From Trifolium pratense (Eukaryota > Streptophyta > Magnoliopsida > Fabales > Fabaceae), in assembly GCF_020283565.1 (NCBI RefSeq), contig NC_060060.1:31434001-31498000 (forward strand): a DNA stretch of 64,000 bases, given 5' to 3'. Numbering within the stretch: the stretch's first letter is position 1; each line of letters opens with the position of its first letter. Under the pieces are notes generated by a model. It was not told the DNA's origin and did no database searches. It saw only the letters and a list, made by a program, of their open reading frames with translations. Positions 11,561-22,439 of the stretch are shown in pieces. The position numbers were made by a program, and so were the translations under genes.

Positions 11561-11565
11561 TAATT

Positions 11566-13317
11566 CACCTAAATTATTTTTTTATATTGAAAAAATGCAC
11601 AGACACCTAAATTTTATTATATAAGAAAAACAAAAAGAAATGTATTTTCTGAAAATAATATGAATGATGGTATGCAGACATCACTATAACATCTGCGATT
11701 TCAATTAGTTGGGCCCTTTAGTTACCAATTAATGTAGTAAGTCAAACTTTATCTAAAAAACCAAAAAGGAGGTAAAACTAATAACTCTCAGAATAATGAG
11801 CATTATTTTTATTTTATTTTTTCTACCACCAGTCTCCGGTAATCGAACTGTTTAATCTGGTTCGGTAGCAACAAGTGGTTTCAACTTCTTTCTGAACCAT
11901 TGAATCAACTAACAATTGATTAAGGAGTATTATTTGAATATGCATAAAAGAAGACTTAAACGATGATAAAAGAAATCTCTTTTAATAAAATGATGTATTA
12001 AGAGCAAACAAACGAAAAAAACGAGGGACAAACAAAACCAAAACTCTCAAAATAAGGAGCATTATTTGAATTTGTATGAAAGAAGAATTAACCGATTAAA
12101 TAAAATCTTCCTAAATAAAATCATGTGCTAAATCCCACCACTAAATATCTATAATACATTAATACTACTGCTAAAATTAGTAAACTCATCGATACAAGTG
12201 TTTCTTTTGTTAAAAATAATGTTAAGAGACATGAAAATTCATTTGTTGAGTGAGAGTGAGATATTTGCTCCGCCTATTTTGGAGCTTCTCAAGAGACCAA
12301 GTCCCTTGGCACACAAACACTTATGCCACTATAAGTAAATCACTATCAAGCCAAGATTGAACCGGCCTTTGGAGAAGGAAATCTCTATTACTAACACGAC
12401 ACCGTGAAATTCAACATGGAAAAATAGTTACATGGAAAGATGCAAAACAATCCATAGCATGATTATCTCAAACAAATATTCCACCATGATCCGTTGTGTC
12501 CAGGGAGTCTTGGCTAAACTATCAGAATCACACCTTACTCTTTGGCCTAGAGGAGGATACTGGGAAAAGATCGAGGACGACCTACCACCTTAAAATAATA
12601 AGTAGGTAATAAATTAAAGAATATATTCTTCCATAAAAGAATACGTTAATTAATCTTTTAGAGTATACTCTTCTCAAGGAGATGATTGAATTGTTATCCA
12701 ATGAATTCAATATATTATGAAAATGAATAGCATTTCTGCAAGTCAAAAATTCTTCCATATATATGTATATATTCTCTAATCTACACACACATGATGTTAG
12801 TAAATATACCAATTAATATCTAGCTTGCAAAATTTTAAAAGAATTAAGGGTGTGACAAAATTAACAACGACAAACATTTCTATGACTAGTGTTGTTGATG
12901 GAAATTGAAAAAAGACAATAAATTAAACCAACAACATTCTAAAGCTAATTATACATGAAGCAATTCATGGTCCTACACACACACACACACACAAAGCAAG
13001 CCAGCCAATAATGTTCAATAGCAAATTATGTACATAATCCATATTCATGTAATCTTGCCATTGTCAACTATTGTCTTCCACTGTCCAGTTTTTGTCAGCA
13101 TAAATAAAGCAAATTAAAGGCAAAAGATTAAGGCCTAATTGGCAAGACGTCCCAATTGACCAACGTGATTTGCACGTGTCTAAAAACTTGTGCATGCTTC
13201 TTTTTTTCCCTATATTACGTAAAGATTAACTTATATTTTGGACTATTATATAAGTACTACTAATAATCTTAGTGCTCTTCAATAAGTTTAAAGGTGTAAT
13301 ATATACTTTACGGAATC
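11566..13317. other. Intergenic between LTR element and WAT1-related gene
   Basis: No gene seen. It contains a decayed minus-strand SINE (about 11798-11935, between GAGYATTATTT repeats), a local duplication of the AAGGAGYATTATTTGAAT phrase (11923 and 12055) and a CA repeat at about 12973-12993. Confidence 0.5.
11798..11935 (-). repeat. Decayed SINE (family of 53511)
   Basis: On the minus strand TTGATTCAATGGTTCAGAAA...GAAACCACTTG...CCACC is a shortened relative of the better preserved SINE at 53511-53657. GAGCATTATTT at 11798-11808 and GAGTATTATTT at 11925-11935 look like a diverged target duplication. Confidence 0.5.
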
Positions 13318-13485
13318 GGATTTGGTGTGGCTACTGCCTGATGCCGAAATCTATTTGGACCGTCTGATCAAAAGTTAACGATTGTTTTTTTTTATTTAAT
13401 TTAAGACGTCCGATCATATATCAACAGTTAAAATTCAAAATAACCTAAAATCACGTGTTTTTTCTACGGCAGGCAATTCAAATCC
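13318..13485. mobile_element. Small TIR element in the WAT1-related promoter
   Basis: GGATTTGG...CTGCCTGATGCCG at the left pairs with CGGCAGGCAATTCAAATCC at the right. There is no coding capacity, and I could not find a clean target duplication. It lies 220-390 bp upstream of the start codon. Confidence 0.42.
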
Positions 13486-13572
13486 TTTACTTTATGTAAA
13501 AAAACTATTATCCAATCATTCTTTTTGGAATCTGAATCTTCAAATATGAAAATATATTCGTGCACAAGGAAG

Positions 13573-13580
13573 TATAAATA
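13573..13580 (+). promoter_or_regulatory. TATA box of WAT1-related gene
   Basis: TATAAATA, about 125 bp upstream of the ATG, in a GC-poor promoter. Position and context fit a plant core promoter with a leader of roughly 95 bases. Confidence 0.65.
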
Positions 13581-13705
13581 CCCCCTTTGATTTGGTGGTG
13601 GATATATATTCTACATCTTCACACATCTCTATTACTTCCAATTTCATATAGTTCTTGATTTGTCTCCAATATATTTCATAATTCATAGATAGATATATAT
13701 CAATT

Positions 13706-16411
13706 ATGAAAGGGGTGTGGAATAGAATGCATGGTTTGAAACCAGTGATGCTTATGGTGTTGGTGCAAATTGCATATGCTGCAGTTAATGTTCTCTATAA
13801 GCTTGCCATCAATGATGGAATGACTGTTAAAGTTGCTACTGCTTATCGTCTTGCTTTTGGTTCTGCTTTCACTGTTCCTCTTGCTCTCATTTCTGAAAGG
13901 TTTGCTTGCACCTCCTTCTCTTATCTAATTCATTTTATCAATTTGCGACAAATTTAGAGACCGAAAATGTTAAGCAATTGCTAAGATTAGCGATTAGTGG
14001 TTTAACCACAATTCGCAAATCAGTCTCTATTTTGGTCACAGACTCATATACTGACTTATCAACAATTACAAAATACGCTCGTTATAGAGACTGAAATAAT
14101 TTGGTCACTAAATAGCAATTTTTTAGTAGTATACCTAATTACATATGGTAATAGTTAATTAACTTTGATTTGTTTTGTTTTGTTCTGTTCTATATATGAA
14201 GGAAGAAGAGGCCAAAGTTGACTTGGAGGGTACTTTTCATGGCATTTCTCTGTGGCTTGTTTGGGTACGTATGTTAACTAAACGATATGTATATGCATAT
14301 AGGGTACCCTAATTATTAACTATGTAATAGGAAAACTATAAGGTTAGTTAATAAATAATTAATTAATTAATCAAACAGATTATGTAATTATGTTGCAGGG
14401 GAAGTTTATTTCAAAATCTTTTCTATGAGGCCTTGGCTTTAACATCAGCAACTTTTGCATCAGCTATCTACAACCTTATTCCAGCCATCACTTTTATCAT
14501 GGCCGTTTCATGCGGGTAATTAATCATCATTTTCATGCAATTACACTAACTAATTACTTACTAGTAGTATATTAATTACTTTATTAGTATTTCATTAGTG
14601 TAATAATTAATTTATTTCAAATTTTGTACATACAGATTTGAAAAATTAAATTTGAGAGCAGCAAGTGGAAAAGCTAAGGTTTTAGGAACTATAATTGGAA
14701 TTGGTGGGGCAATGATGTTGATTTTTCTCAAAGGTGTAGAAATTAATATCTGGCCTTTCCACATCAACCTTTTGGAACACCAAAATAGCCACGTGGCATC
14801 ACTAAATGTTAATTCTGGTAGTAAATGGTTGGGTGTTCTGTGTGCAGTAGCAAGCTGCTTCTCTTTTTCTTTGTGGCTAATCATTCAGGTCAGCTTTATT
14901 TATTTTATTTTCTTACCTTTGAAATTTTATATTTTTTTTACTTTAAATGAAAGTAAATGAAGTAAACTGTCAAATACCCCCTGAAATTTTAAAATTCGTT
15001 AAATATCCCTCTGAAATTATAAAAAATCAGTCAAATTGCCCCTTGACGCTATCAGTTAGAGTCCACGTCAGGGGGTAATTTGATTGACTTTTTATAATTT
15101 CAGGAAGTATTTGCCTATTTTCAAATTTTGGGGGTATTTGAGGAATTTTAAAATTTAAAGGGGATATTTGACAGTTTACTCGAAAGGAAATACTATAATT
15201 TGGGACTTTTTCTAAGCTTATATAGCTCTTTTGTAAATGCTTCTTGATGGACTTAGAGTTAAGACTTAATAGGCCTCAAATTTGGGCCGACCCAAATGCT
15301 TAATTTAGCTTATTTTCATTTTGAAAAATTCTTCTCCCCCCCTCCAAAATTTCTTTTCTCACTTAGAAAACTTCGAAAAACGTTTTTCAAAATTTTTTCC
15401 AAACTTTAGTTGAATTTACACTACAAAAAAATTTGGTAAACGTTTCCCGAAATTTTTCGTGTGAAAAAAGAAATGTGAGGGGAGGGGGGAATTTTAGAAA
15501 TTATCTTGCATTTTAGTGTATCAAAAATATATATGAAGGAGTTGTTTAATTATTGACATGTTTTGACTCTTGCGGCACACAGGCTAAGATGAGCAAAGAA
15601 TATCCAAGTCATTACTCAAGTACAGCTTTAATGTCTACAATGGGAGCAATACAAGCCACTGCTTTTGGTCTTTGTGTTGAAAGAGATTGGAGCCAATGGA
15701 AGTTGGGTTGGAATATTAGATTATTAGCTGTGGCTTACTCGGTATATATACTCTTTTAATTTAAATCTCCAATTAGTTACACTCCTTTAATTGTATAAAA
15801 TTTCATGTACAAATTGATAAAAGGAATTTAAGTATTTTTTTATGTAATGTTTAATTTTAATATTGTAGGGAATCGTTGCATCTGGATTAGTGGTAATCGT
15901 GACTTCGTGGTGCATAAAGATGAGGGGGCCACTATTTGCGTCTGTATTCAACCCTCTGATGCTTTTGTTTGTGACTATCGTCGCTTCTATGACGTTGGAT
16001 GAAAATTTATATTTAGGAAGGTATGTATATATACTAACCTAGCTAATACATACTAACAATTTACATTGGTTTATAAAAGAAAAGTTGGTTATATATATTG
16101 ATTATGGTTTGGTAATGTGTAGCTTGATTGGAGCAGTGTTGATTGTGTGTGGTTTGTACATGGTTCTTTGGGGTAAGAGTAAAGAAATGAAAAAGATTGC
16201 TCAATTGGCTACATCAAAAATTGCCCAAGAAACTGAAGATATAGAAGTTGTTGTTATGCCCACACTAGAAGTAGTAGATCATGATAAATTACATGTCAAC
16301 AATAATCACACAGAAGTTGATAAAGATCATGTTGATTATTTATCAAAAAATAGAGAAATTAGTAGTAGTATTAGTGATGATCAAGAGATACAGAAATGTT
16401 CACCTAATTAA
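13706..16411 (+). CDS. WAT1-related protein (MtN21/EamA-like transporter), 7 exons
   Basis: Exons with GT-AG borders and consistent phase: 13706-13899, 14202-14264, 14399-14515, 14636-14888, 15583-15741, 15869-16020 and 16123-16411. Together they give 408 residues, the usual length of the family. The protein begins MKGVWNRMHGLKPVMLMVLV and has about ten hydrophobic helices in two EamA halves. Family landmarks include AYAAVNVLYKLAINDGM, a YR-LAF segment, GLFGGSLFQNLFYEALALTS, FASAIYNLIPAITFIMA and, at the end, GLYMVLWGKSKEM. The C-terminal tail is hydrophilic and poorly conserved. Members move auxin, amino acids or other small metabolites across plasma membrane or tonoplast; the substrate cannot be told from sequence. 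Intron 4 carries a foldback element (14961-15180). A paralogue ends at 509, so this is a tandem pair about 13 kb apart, separated mainly by transposons. Confidence 0.95.
14961..15180. mobile_element. Foldback TIR element in intron 4
   Basis: AGTAAACTGTCAAATACCCC at the left is mirrored by GGGGATATTTGACAGTTTACT at the right, and the arms continue to pair through CCCCCTGAAATT and AATTTCAGG. GAAAGTAAA and GAAAGGAAA near the two ends may be a diverged 9 bp target duplication. It resembles the MULE-like foldbacks at 27682, 43618 and 52320 in its repeated C-runs. Confidence 0.6.
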
Positions 16412-17457
16412 CGTGTCTAAAATATTTCCATTGTAATGCTCCGGACATAATGAAGTTGCAGAGAGCATGTCCCTTTATAGTTTAAATTAATTTGTCCACT
16501 AATACTTTTGTCTATAGTTAACCAATTAATGAACTACGGATTTCAGTTTTTATTTTTTCTCAGATAGTATAATGGTTAGAATTTCTCTTTTTAAATATGA
16601 GTAAGTAGAGTATTCGTGGTTTGAATTCCGACTCCTACATATAAAATGTGATGTTCTTATCATCTGAACTAAATTCGGGTAACTTCAGTTTACTTTTTCC
16701 CAAAATGGCAAAGCCTAATAGCATTTGAAGTTATACAATATCTATATGAACTTACTTAGAGTCAAATTAAAATGGTCAATATATTCTAATAGCATTTGAA
16801 GTGACTCACATCACATAAGAAACAACAAATCATTCATTCCACACCACAGAAATCATAGATATATAGTTAAAGTAAAAAAGATATGTGAGATAAACAATAG
16901 CCATCTAACAATTGCGAAAACAAGATATAAATGATTGAAAGTAAAATTGATGCCATTTTTCAAAAACAAAATGTTTGTCTATGATTGCAAATGTGCCTCT
17001 AACACTCAAATCACTACGAATCTAAAAATGTGAGTGTGTCTTCTTTTCTAAATAGACCCCATTTTCATGCACCGATATTTTTCCTATTTCAAAAGTCCAA
17101 TATAGCTAACTTCATATTGGGCTTGGCCCATTAGTGCTATTAGGTTATAATAATGTGCATCATTTTTATTCTTAAACGATTACTTGAGTGGTATAGACTG
17201 AGACGTTGAATGAGTATTAAGTTCTTTTTCTAACAAATCCTTCCCACTATATGATAATTAATTAACTACTAATATTTATCTATGAAGTATCATTGTCCAC
17301 TTTTATGTGGCATGAGCCTATAGCAAAGGTTGTGGCAAGTAAAAAGCTCTCGTCATACTAAACCAAGTTGAGACCCAAAAATTGGTTAAAACGATTTTGT
17401 ACATCCATATAGAAAATATTCTTATAAACTGTTTGATCAAATTTGACCATATAGAAT
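16412..17457. other. 3' flank of WAT1-related gene and intergenic DNA
   Basis: 3' untranslated region, then AT-rich DNA. It contains a minus-strand SINE remnant at about 16553-16684. No other gene seen. Confidence 0.55.
16553..16684 (-). repeat. SINE remnant
   Basis: Minus-strand copy of the SINE family seen at 6-157. A B-box relic (GGTTTGAATTCC on the plus strand, about 16618) and the ATAAAATGTGATGTTCTTATCA stem are recognisable. Confidence 0.6.
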
Positions 17458-17620
17458 TCATTATCATAAGTCTCATGAGCTTAGCTCAGTTGGCAGAGAC
17501 ATTATTATTATAATTTAGGGTGTCGGAATTCGAACTTTGAACCCTGATCATCCCACTTATTCACTTTAAAGATGAAATTTTTAGCCACAAAACTATTTGA
17601 CAAAAAAAAATCATTATCAT
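17458..17620 (+). repeat. tRNA-derived SINE with 10 bp target duplication
   Basis: The A-box GAGCTTAGCTCAGTTGGCAG and a B-box region (GGAATTCGAAC) are followed by the family's 3' part (CACTTATTCACTTTAAAG...TTTGACAAAAA). TCATTATCAT repeats at 17458-17467 and 17611-17620. It is the best plus-strand example of the family in this window. A 3' half of the same family follows at about 17630-17741. Confidence 0.75.
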
Positions 17621-18058
17621 GATAATGGATCTATGATTTCGGATAATAATCAATTATCTTTATACTTCGAACCTAATTTTCCCAAATATTCATTTTTAAA
17701 ATATGAAATTTTAATCACCAAACTATTTTAAAAAAAAAATACACCGTAAGATTAAGAGTTCATACTTCATATTGAGTATTCAATATAGGCGGCTTAGGAT
17801 GGATGTTGATTATGGCAGACAGGTGTATGTAATTAGGCAGCATAGTACATGTGCTAGCTTGAGTGTTTTGAGTTGAGTTCTTCTTTTTTGGATAGCTATG
17901 CATTTATTATGACTTGGCATTATCGTAGTTTCTCCGTATGATTATGGTCATTTCTTAAAACTATACTAATCAATAAATCTCTCTCTATATATTTTCTATT
18001 CTACCTACCAAAACTAACCATAGAAAAACTAGAGAAATTAGTAAAGGGTGTGAAGAAG

Positions 18059-18791
18059 ATGAAGAAAACAGTGGTTATGGTGATGCTTTTATTTCTTATA
18101 TTTTCACAAATGGATACAGTTGTGCCTGATGCTTCTGATTGCTTAGATGGTTGCCAAACTGGCTGTGTTCAAAGAGACTGTATGTCACTCACTCTCATCC
18201 CTTTATTTTATTTTTTGCTTAATTTTTCTTTTACAAAACTAATATATCTCAATTAATCATTCATCTAATTATTATTGAGTCTTAGTTGATTATTTTGCTT
18301 CAAATTTTAAATTAATCATATTGTTTGTTTGCATAAAAGCTTCAATGATTTGAGACTTATATAGTATATATAACCCAACATGTATTAATTTGGATAATAG
18401 TTTTGATATATGTGTTACATGTGCAGCAAGGCTTCAAGCAAGGTGTGAGCGCAAGTGCCAGATTAGATGCGGTCCAGGTAACTAACAAACATTACCCAAT
18501 TTTAATTTATGAAAACATAAATATATTTCTTTCTTTTTTTTATAAATATATATATTTTTCATATATTGGTCAACTCTCGTCAACTAGTGCTGAAGATAGA
18601 TTATGGTTTAATACAGTTTATGGAAGATTTAGTATCAACAAGGTCTGGGTGGTGTAGTCGGTTATCACGCTAGTCTCACACACTAGAGGTCCCCAGTTCG
18701 AACCTGGGCTCAGACATTTCTGAATATTTTTATGTATTTTTTCTTTGTATTTAATTTTGCAGATTCTATGGTGGAGAAAGGCATGGATTGA
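18059..18791 (+). CDS. Small secreted cysteine-rich peptide (thionin-like), 3 exons
   Basis: Exons 18059-18179, 18427-18477 and 18763-18791 join in phase to 66 residues. The start is the ATG at 18059; an in-frame GTG at 18050 is not a plant start. Residues 1 to about 27 form a signal peptide (KKTVVMVMLLFLIFSQ). The mature part has six cysteines in a mirror-like pattern, C-x3-C-x3-C-x10-C-x3-C-x3-C, ending in CGP and a short tail. Paired CxxxC motifs recall alpha-hairpinin and thionin-like peptides, which are apoplastic and often antimicrobial or developmental. I assign only the general class. The second intron (18478-18762) contains an intact tRNA-Val gene on the same strand. No homologue is seen in the window. 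Confidence 0.78.
18643..18716 (+). tRNA. tRNA-Val(CAC): tRNA-Val (CAC)
   Basis: A complete cloverleaf can be drawn: acceptor stem GTCTGGG with CTCAGAC, D arm with GGTGTAGTCGGTTATCAC, anticodon stem CTAGT/ACTAG around loop CTCACAC (anticodon CAC), T arm CCCAG-TTCGAAC-CTGGG, discriminator A. There is no intron and no encoded CCA. A-box (TGGTGTAGTCGG) and B-box (GTTCGAACC) are intact. It lies on the plus strand inside intron 2 of the Cys-rich peptide gene, so pol III and pol II transcription units overlap here. Confidence 0.95.
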
Positions 18792-19049
18792 ATATTAATC
18801 AAAGAAGCATTAACTCACTTCACCAACACCTTATCAACTATAGTTATCATTGAAATAAATATTCTTAACTACCTTATCAATAATTTTCAAATTTGTTCGT
18901 TGTTGTAGTAGTATCTTTAAAATAAACTTGTACTATTAGTGCAAAGTTTTTTAAGATCAAATTTGTTCATGTACCATGAGGATAGACATGTTTTGTGATG
19001 ACTGTCCATAAAAAAAGTTTGTAATGTGAATGAATATTGATATCGATAT

Positions 19050-19170
19050 TTTTTTTTGTCATATAGTCTAGTGATTATAAAATTTACTTTAAATTTGAAT
19101 AAGTGGAGTGTTCGTGGTTCGAACCCCGATTCTCACACATATAGTGTGATGTCTTTGTCAACTGAGATAA
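19050..19170 (-). repeat. SINE, minus strand
   Basis: Same family as 6-157: the poly-A end appears as a T-run at about 19050, with GTGGTTCGAACCCCG (B-box) at about 19113 and a GTGTGATGTC stem. No clear target duplication. Confidence 0.65.
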
Positions 19171-20360
19171 ATGAACTAGATAAAATTACTTTAAAAAAAA
19201 TGTTTAAGGCAATTTTGCTATCGCAACACACTTGTAAAATTGCTATCTATGCTTTCTATTTTTTAGGTTCTGTTTATTTTCTTATTAGAAAAGTTAAGAT
19301 TAAATAATGCTAACAATATTTTTTTTTTATGAGTTAAAATTCATATTAATTGTACCAAAGTTATACAAAACCAACATATGTATAAATTTTATCCTAATAA
19401 AATAGAATGTGTATGTTGTCAACACTCTTGTTTTATAAATCTCTTTGTAATCTCTTTGTGTGTGCAGTGTGTATAAGTGTTATATAGAGACTAATAATAA
19501 AATTTAAAATAATTATAGAGTAAAATCAATTTTATTTCTTAAATAAATTATATAGACTAATGAAATATTTTATTTCTTATAATTCAATGTATTTACACTA
19601 AGTAGCAGCATGTGTTAGTAGAAAATATTTTGATTGTCATAATTATTTGGCTTTTACTTTACACACCCCTACGTTTTTTCCTTTTTACTCTTCCGCTACT
19701 TAAGTAATGGACATTATAAAGTTAAGGTATTTTTTGGTAATTTCATAGGGCGCACGAAAAATGTAATAAGATGAATCTAATTAAACACACTCATTGAAAA
19801 TAAAAATATATTAATCAGGCCCGGCCCAATGCTTGTGATTATTGGACCCGGAAATTTTGGTGGAATTTTGTGGCCTCTAAATTTTAAGATCATAAAATAA
19901 TAATTATATACGGTTAACACTAATTTAATTTCAAATCTGCATCAATGGATTATCGGTAAAATATGATTTTTGTGAACTCAAGGCATTGAGTTCGATTCTC
20001 AATATTGCCATATTTTTGCCTAATTTTATTCTTAGTTATTTCAAATTAAAATCATTAAATCATTTTTTACAGTCAATTTAATTTTTTTAATCTTATTTAC
20101 AATGATATTTTTATGTTTTTGCTTCATTTATTTTATTTTAATTTTAAATAGAGGTTATTTTTTCTCATTTTTATTATGGACTTGTTTTAATATTCAAACA
20201 GAGTCTCGAAATAGTCAGAGTCAATCTACCTTGATATTAATGAACCAATAATATCTCTAAATAATGGCGAAGGTGATCATGCAGAACTTTTTTGCAATGG
20301 TGTGAAGCTTCCATAATGATAAGCGAGCATCAACAAATATAGCTGACCTCAATGTTACAG

Positions 20361-20408
20361 TAGATTTCATAGATTTTTTTTTTTTAATGGTGTTAGATTT
20401 CATAGATT
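20361..20408 (-). repeat. Micro-retroinsertion (18 bp) with 15 bp target duplication
   Basis: TAGATTTCATAGATT at 20361-20375 and 20394-20408 flanks a T-run plus AATGGTGT, which is ACACCATT plus poly-A on the minus strand. Confidence 0.7.
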
Positions 20409-21207
20409 GATCATTGAAGTAGCAAAGTATAAGAGGAAACTTTGAAAGGAAAATATACAATAGGAAACTCATTTGGTAGTACTAGTTTTTTTACTATGGA
20501 AAGTAGAAAGATAGAACAATTAACTACGTTTCGGAATTATGTCGAAAATAGAAAAATAAAGTCAACTCTATTTAAATATCTTTTAACTTTAATATTTGTA
20601 ATGGATAGGTCATTTTTCTTTTTTAAGTTTTAAATGGGTCAGTATGTAAAATTTTATTTTACATTAAATTTAAATCATTTATTTTTTTACGTGAGATCTC
20701 ACACATGACATGATTATTGCTCTTTCTTGTTTCTGTACTGCTTCTATATTTTTGGATCAATTAACCTAATTTGGCTTCGATGATTATACTCATATCCATA
20801 GTAATTCCACTCACTCACTAAAAAAATGAAATTTTAGCCACTAAATTATTTGAAAAAAATATAAATTTAATACTTGAAAAAGTTTAAATAATTAATTTAT
20901 TACAAATATTAAGCTTAAAAAATACCGGAATATATTTGGCCTAAGATAACAATTTAACGATGCAGATAAGATAATACTAGGAAAGTGCATGACATTACAT
21001 TCCTTTTGGATCGCCGCAACATTTTCGACACCATTTTGGTTTGGTGGTGGACAACAGGTGGATACGTTACATAAATACTTTATTATGTTTGTACATAAAA
21101 AAAAAAAAAAAACTCTTTTTATTTATCATCATCGTTATTTATTTATTTTGGTCAAGATCATCATTATTTTCTTAATCATAAATTCTATATGTCAGAATAT
21201 AGTTATT

Positions 21208-21826
21208 ATTGTAGTTAGGGTTGAGAATAAACCAGACGGTCTGTAAGTGCCTTCGGCCTGACCTATTTAAGTCTGGTCTGACCTGACTTATTTATTAAAA
21301 ATGCTAGGCTCAGACTTTGAAAAAAAAACTTATTTACATCAATAGGCCAGACTCAAATTTTTTTAAAAAAACCTACAAAACCTGATAGGCAGGCCTGTTT
21401 ATATTTAATAATTATTATTTATGTAATATTATTATGTAATATTATTATTTATATAATAATTTTATTATGACATACTTAACTTTGTCGTAATCGTATTTGT
21501 TATTTTATTAGCTTTTAATTCTTGTGCTAATCATTTTATTAGTTTTTTTTAATATTGTAGAAATTATAAAAATTTAAATGTGAAATAGGCTTTAAGGTCT
21601 GTTTAGCCTATTTAAAAAGACTATATAGAGTGATTAAAAAAAAAAACTATATAGAGACATTTATGTAACACATGTTTTTAAACAGACTACAAGGTCAGAT
21701 CAGACTTTAAAAAGGCTCAGACCAGGCAAAAAAAAATTGTATTTAATAGGCCGTAGGCCATGCTTAGGCATGAAGAAAAATCGTAGGCCTGAGTCTGACT
21801 TGGCCTATTCCCAACCCTAATTGTAG
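21208..21826. mobile_element. TIR element with GGCCTGA-rich arms
   Basis: TTAGGGTTGAGAATA at 21215 and TATTCCCAACCCTAA ending at 21820 are inverted. ATTGTAG at 21208-21214 and 21820-21826 is the probable target duplication. The arms are filled with CTGACCT/AGGTCAG and TAGGCC/GGCCTA phrases that pair across the element. It has no transposase and is therefore non-autonomous. A micro-insertion (21620-21656) lies inside it. Confidence 0.65.
21620..21656 (+). repeat. Micro-retroinsertion (15 bp) with 11 bp target duplication
   Basis: ACTATATAGAG at 21620-21630 and 21646-21656 flanks TGATT plus ten A. Confidence 0.65.
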
Positions 21827-22379
21827 TATAAGATCGTCCAATGGTGATACTATTTTGGATATATACATGTTTTTCCATTAAATAGTTTGGTGACTAAAAA
21901 TTCTTATGAATAAATAGGCATCCATAATTCAAACTTCAATTTCAACATGTTCTATCCGATCATTATTATAAACAAAAAAAATATTTTTTAAATTTGTTGA
22001 AAAATTTAATAAAAAAAATTATCGAAAATTTAATGTATTTAGTCTATATTATAGATCAGATACATTAATTTTTGTTTTGTCTAATGGTCATATACATTAA
22101 TTTTTTAATAAATTTAAAAAATAAATTTTTATTTATAATAGTAATCAGAAATAGTATATAATGTGATATCCCTACCAAATAAGCTAATTCCCATAGACCA
22201 AAACATACATATATTATTTTATAATATATTGAAATATACGAAATTCATACAAAAAGTCTTAGAAATTAATGATTAATTAATTATTTTAAACATGTAGTAA
22301 AATAACAATAAAATAATTGAACTTGATTCATTATTCATACTTTTTCATCTAGTTTCATGAACTAGATTCAATGAAATTT
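21827..22379. other. Upstream region of the tubby-like gene
   Basis: AT-rich. SINE debris lies at about 21885-21930, and an inverted pair around AAATTTTTT/TTAATGTAT occurs at 21980-22130. No gene seen. Confidence 0.4.
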
Positions 22380-22406
22380 TGGAGTCCGGATACAAGAGTG
22401 TGAGTA

Positions 22407-22439
<33 letters not shown>

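Larger units (their letters stand above)
8695..11565 (+). mobile_element. Young LTR retrotransposon derivative, degenerate Copia-like interior
   Basis: The two LTRs (8700-9380 and 10871-11560) run TGTTGG...ACAACA and are flanked by the 5 bp target duplication TAATT (8695-8699, 11561-11565). A primer-binding site complementary to tRNA-Lys follows the left LTR, and a purine-rich tract precedes the right one. The interior is only about 1.5 kb. It holds a short gag-like frame and decayed protein traces but no reverse transcriptase or integrase, so the element is non-autonomous. The LTRs differ by one substitution, one T in a homopolymer and 8 bp of a GA repeat, which indicates recent insertion. 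Confidence 0.92.
18792..21214. other. Intergenic, SINE remnants only
   Basis: No gene seen over 2.4 kb. It contains a minus-strand SINE (19050-19170), a SINE-like B-box remnant (GAGTTCGATTC, about 19987), a micro-insertion (20361-20408) and SINE debris near 20820. Confidence 0.5.

Noticed and set aside
18050..18058. Upstream in-frame GTG as start of the Cys-rich peptide
   Set aside because: Plants start at ATG; the ATG at 18059 gives a normal signal peptide.
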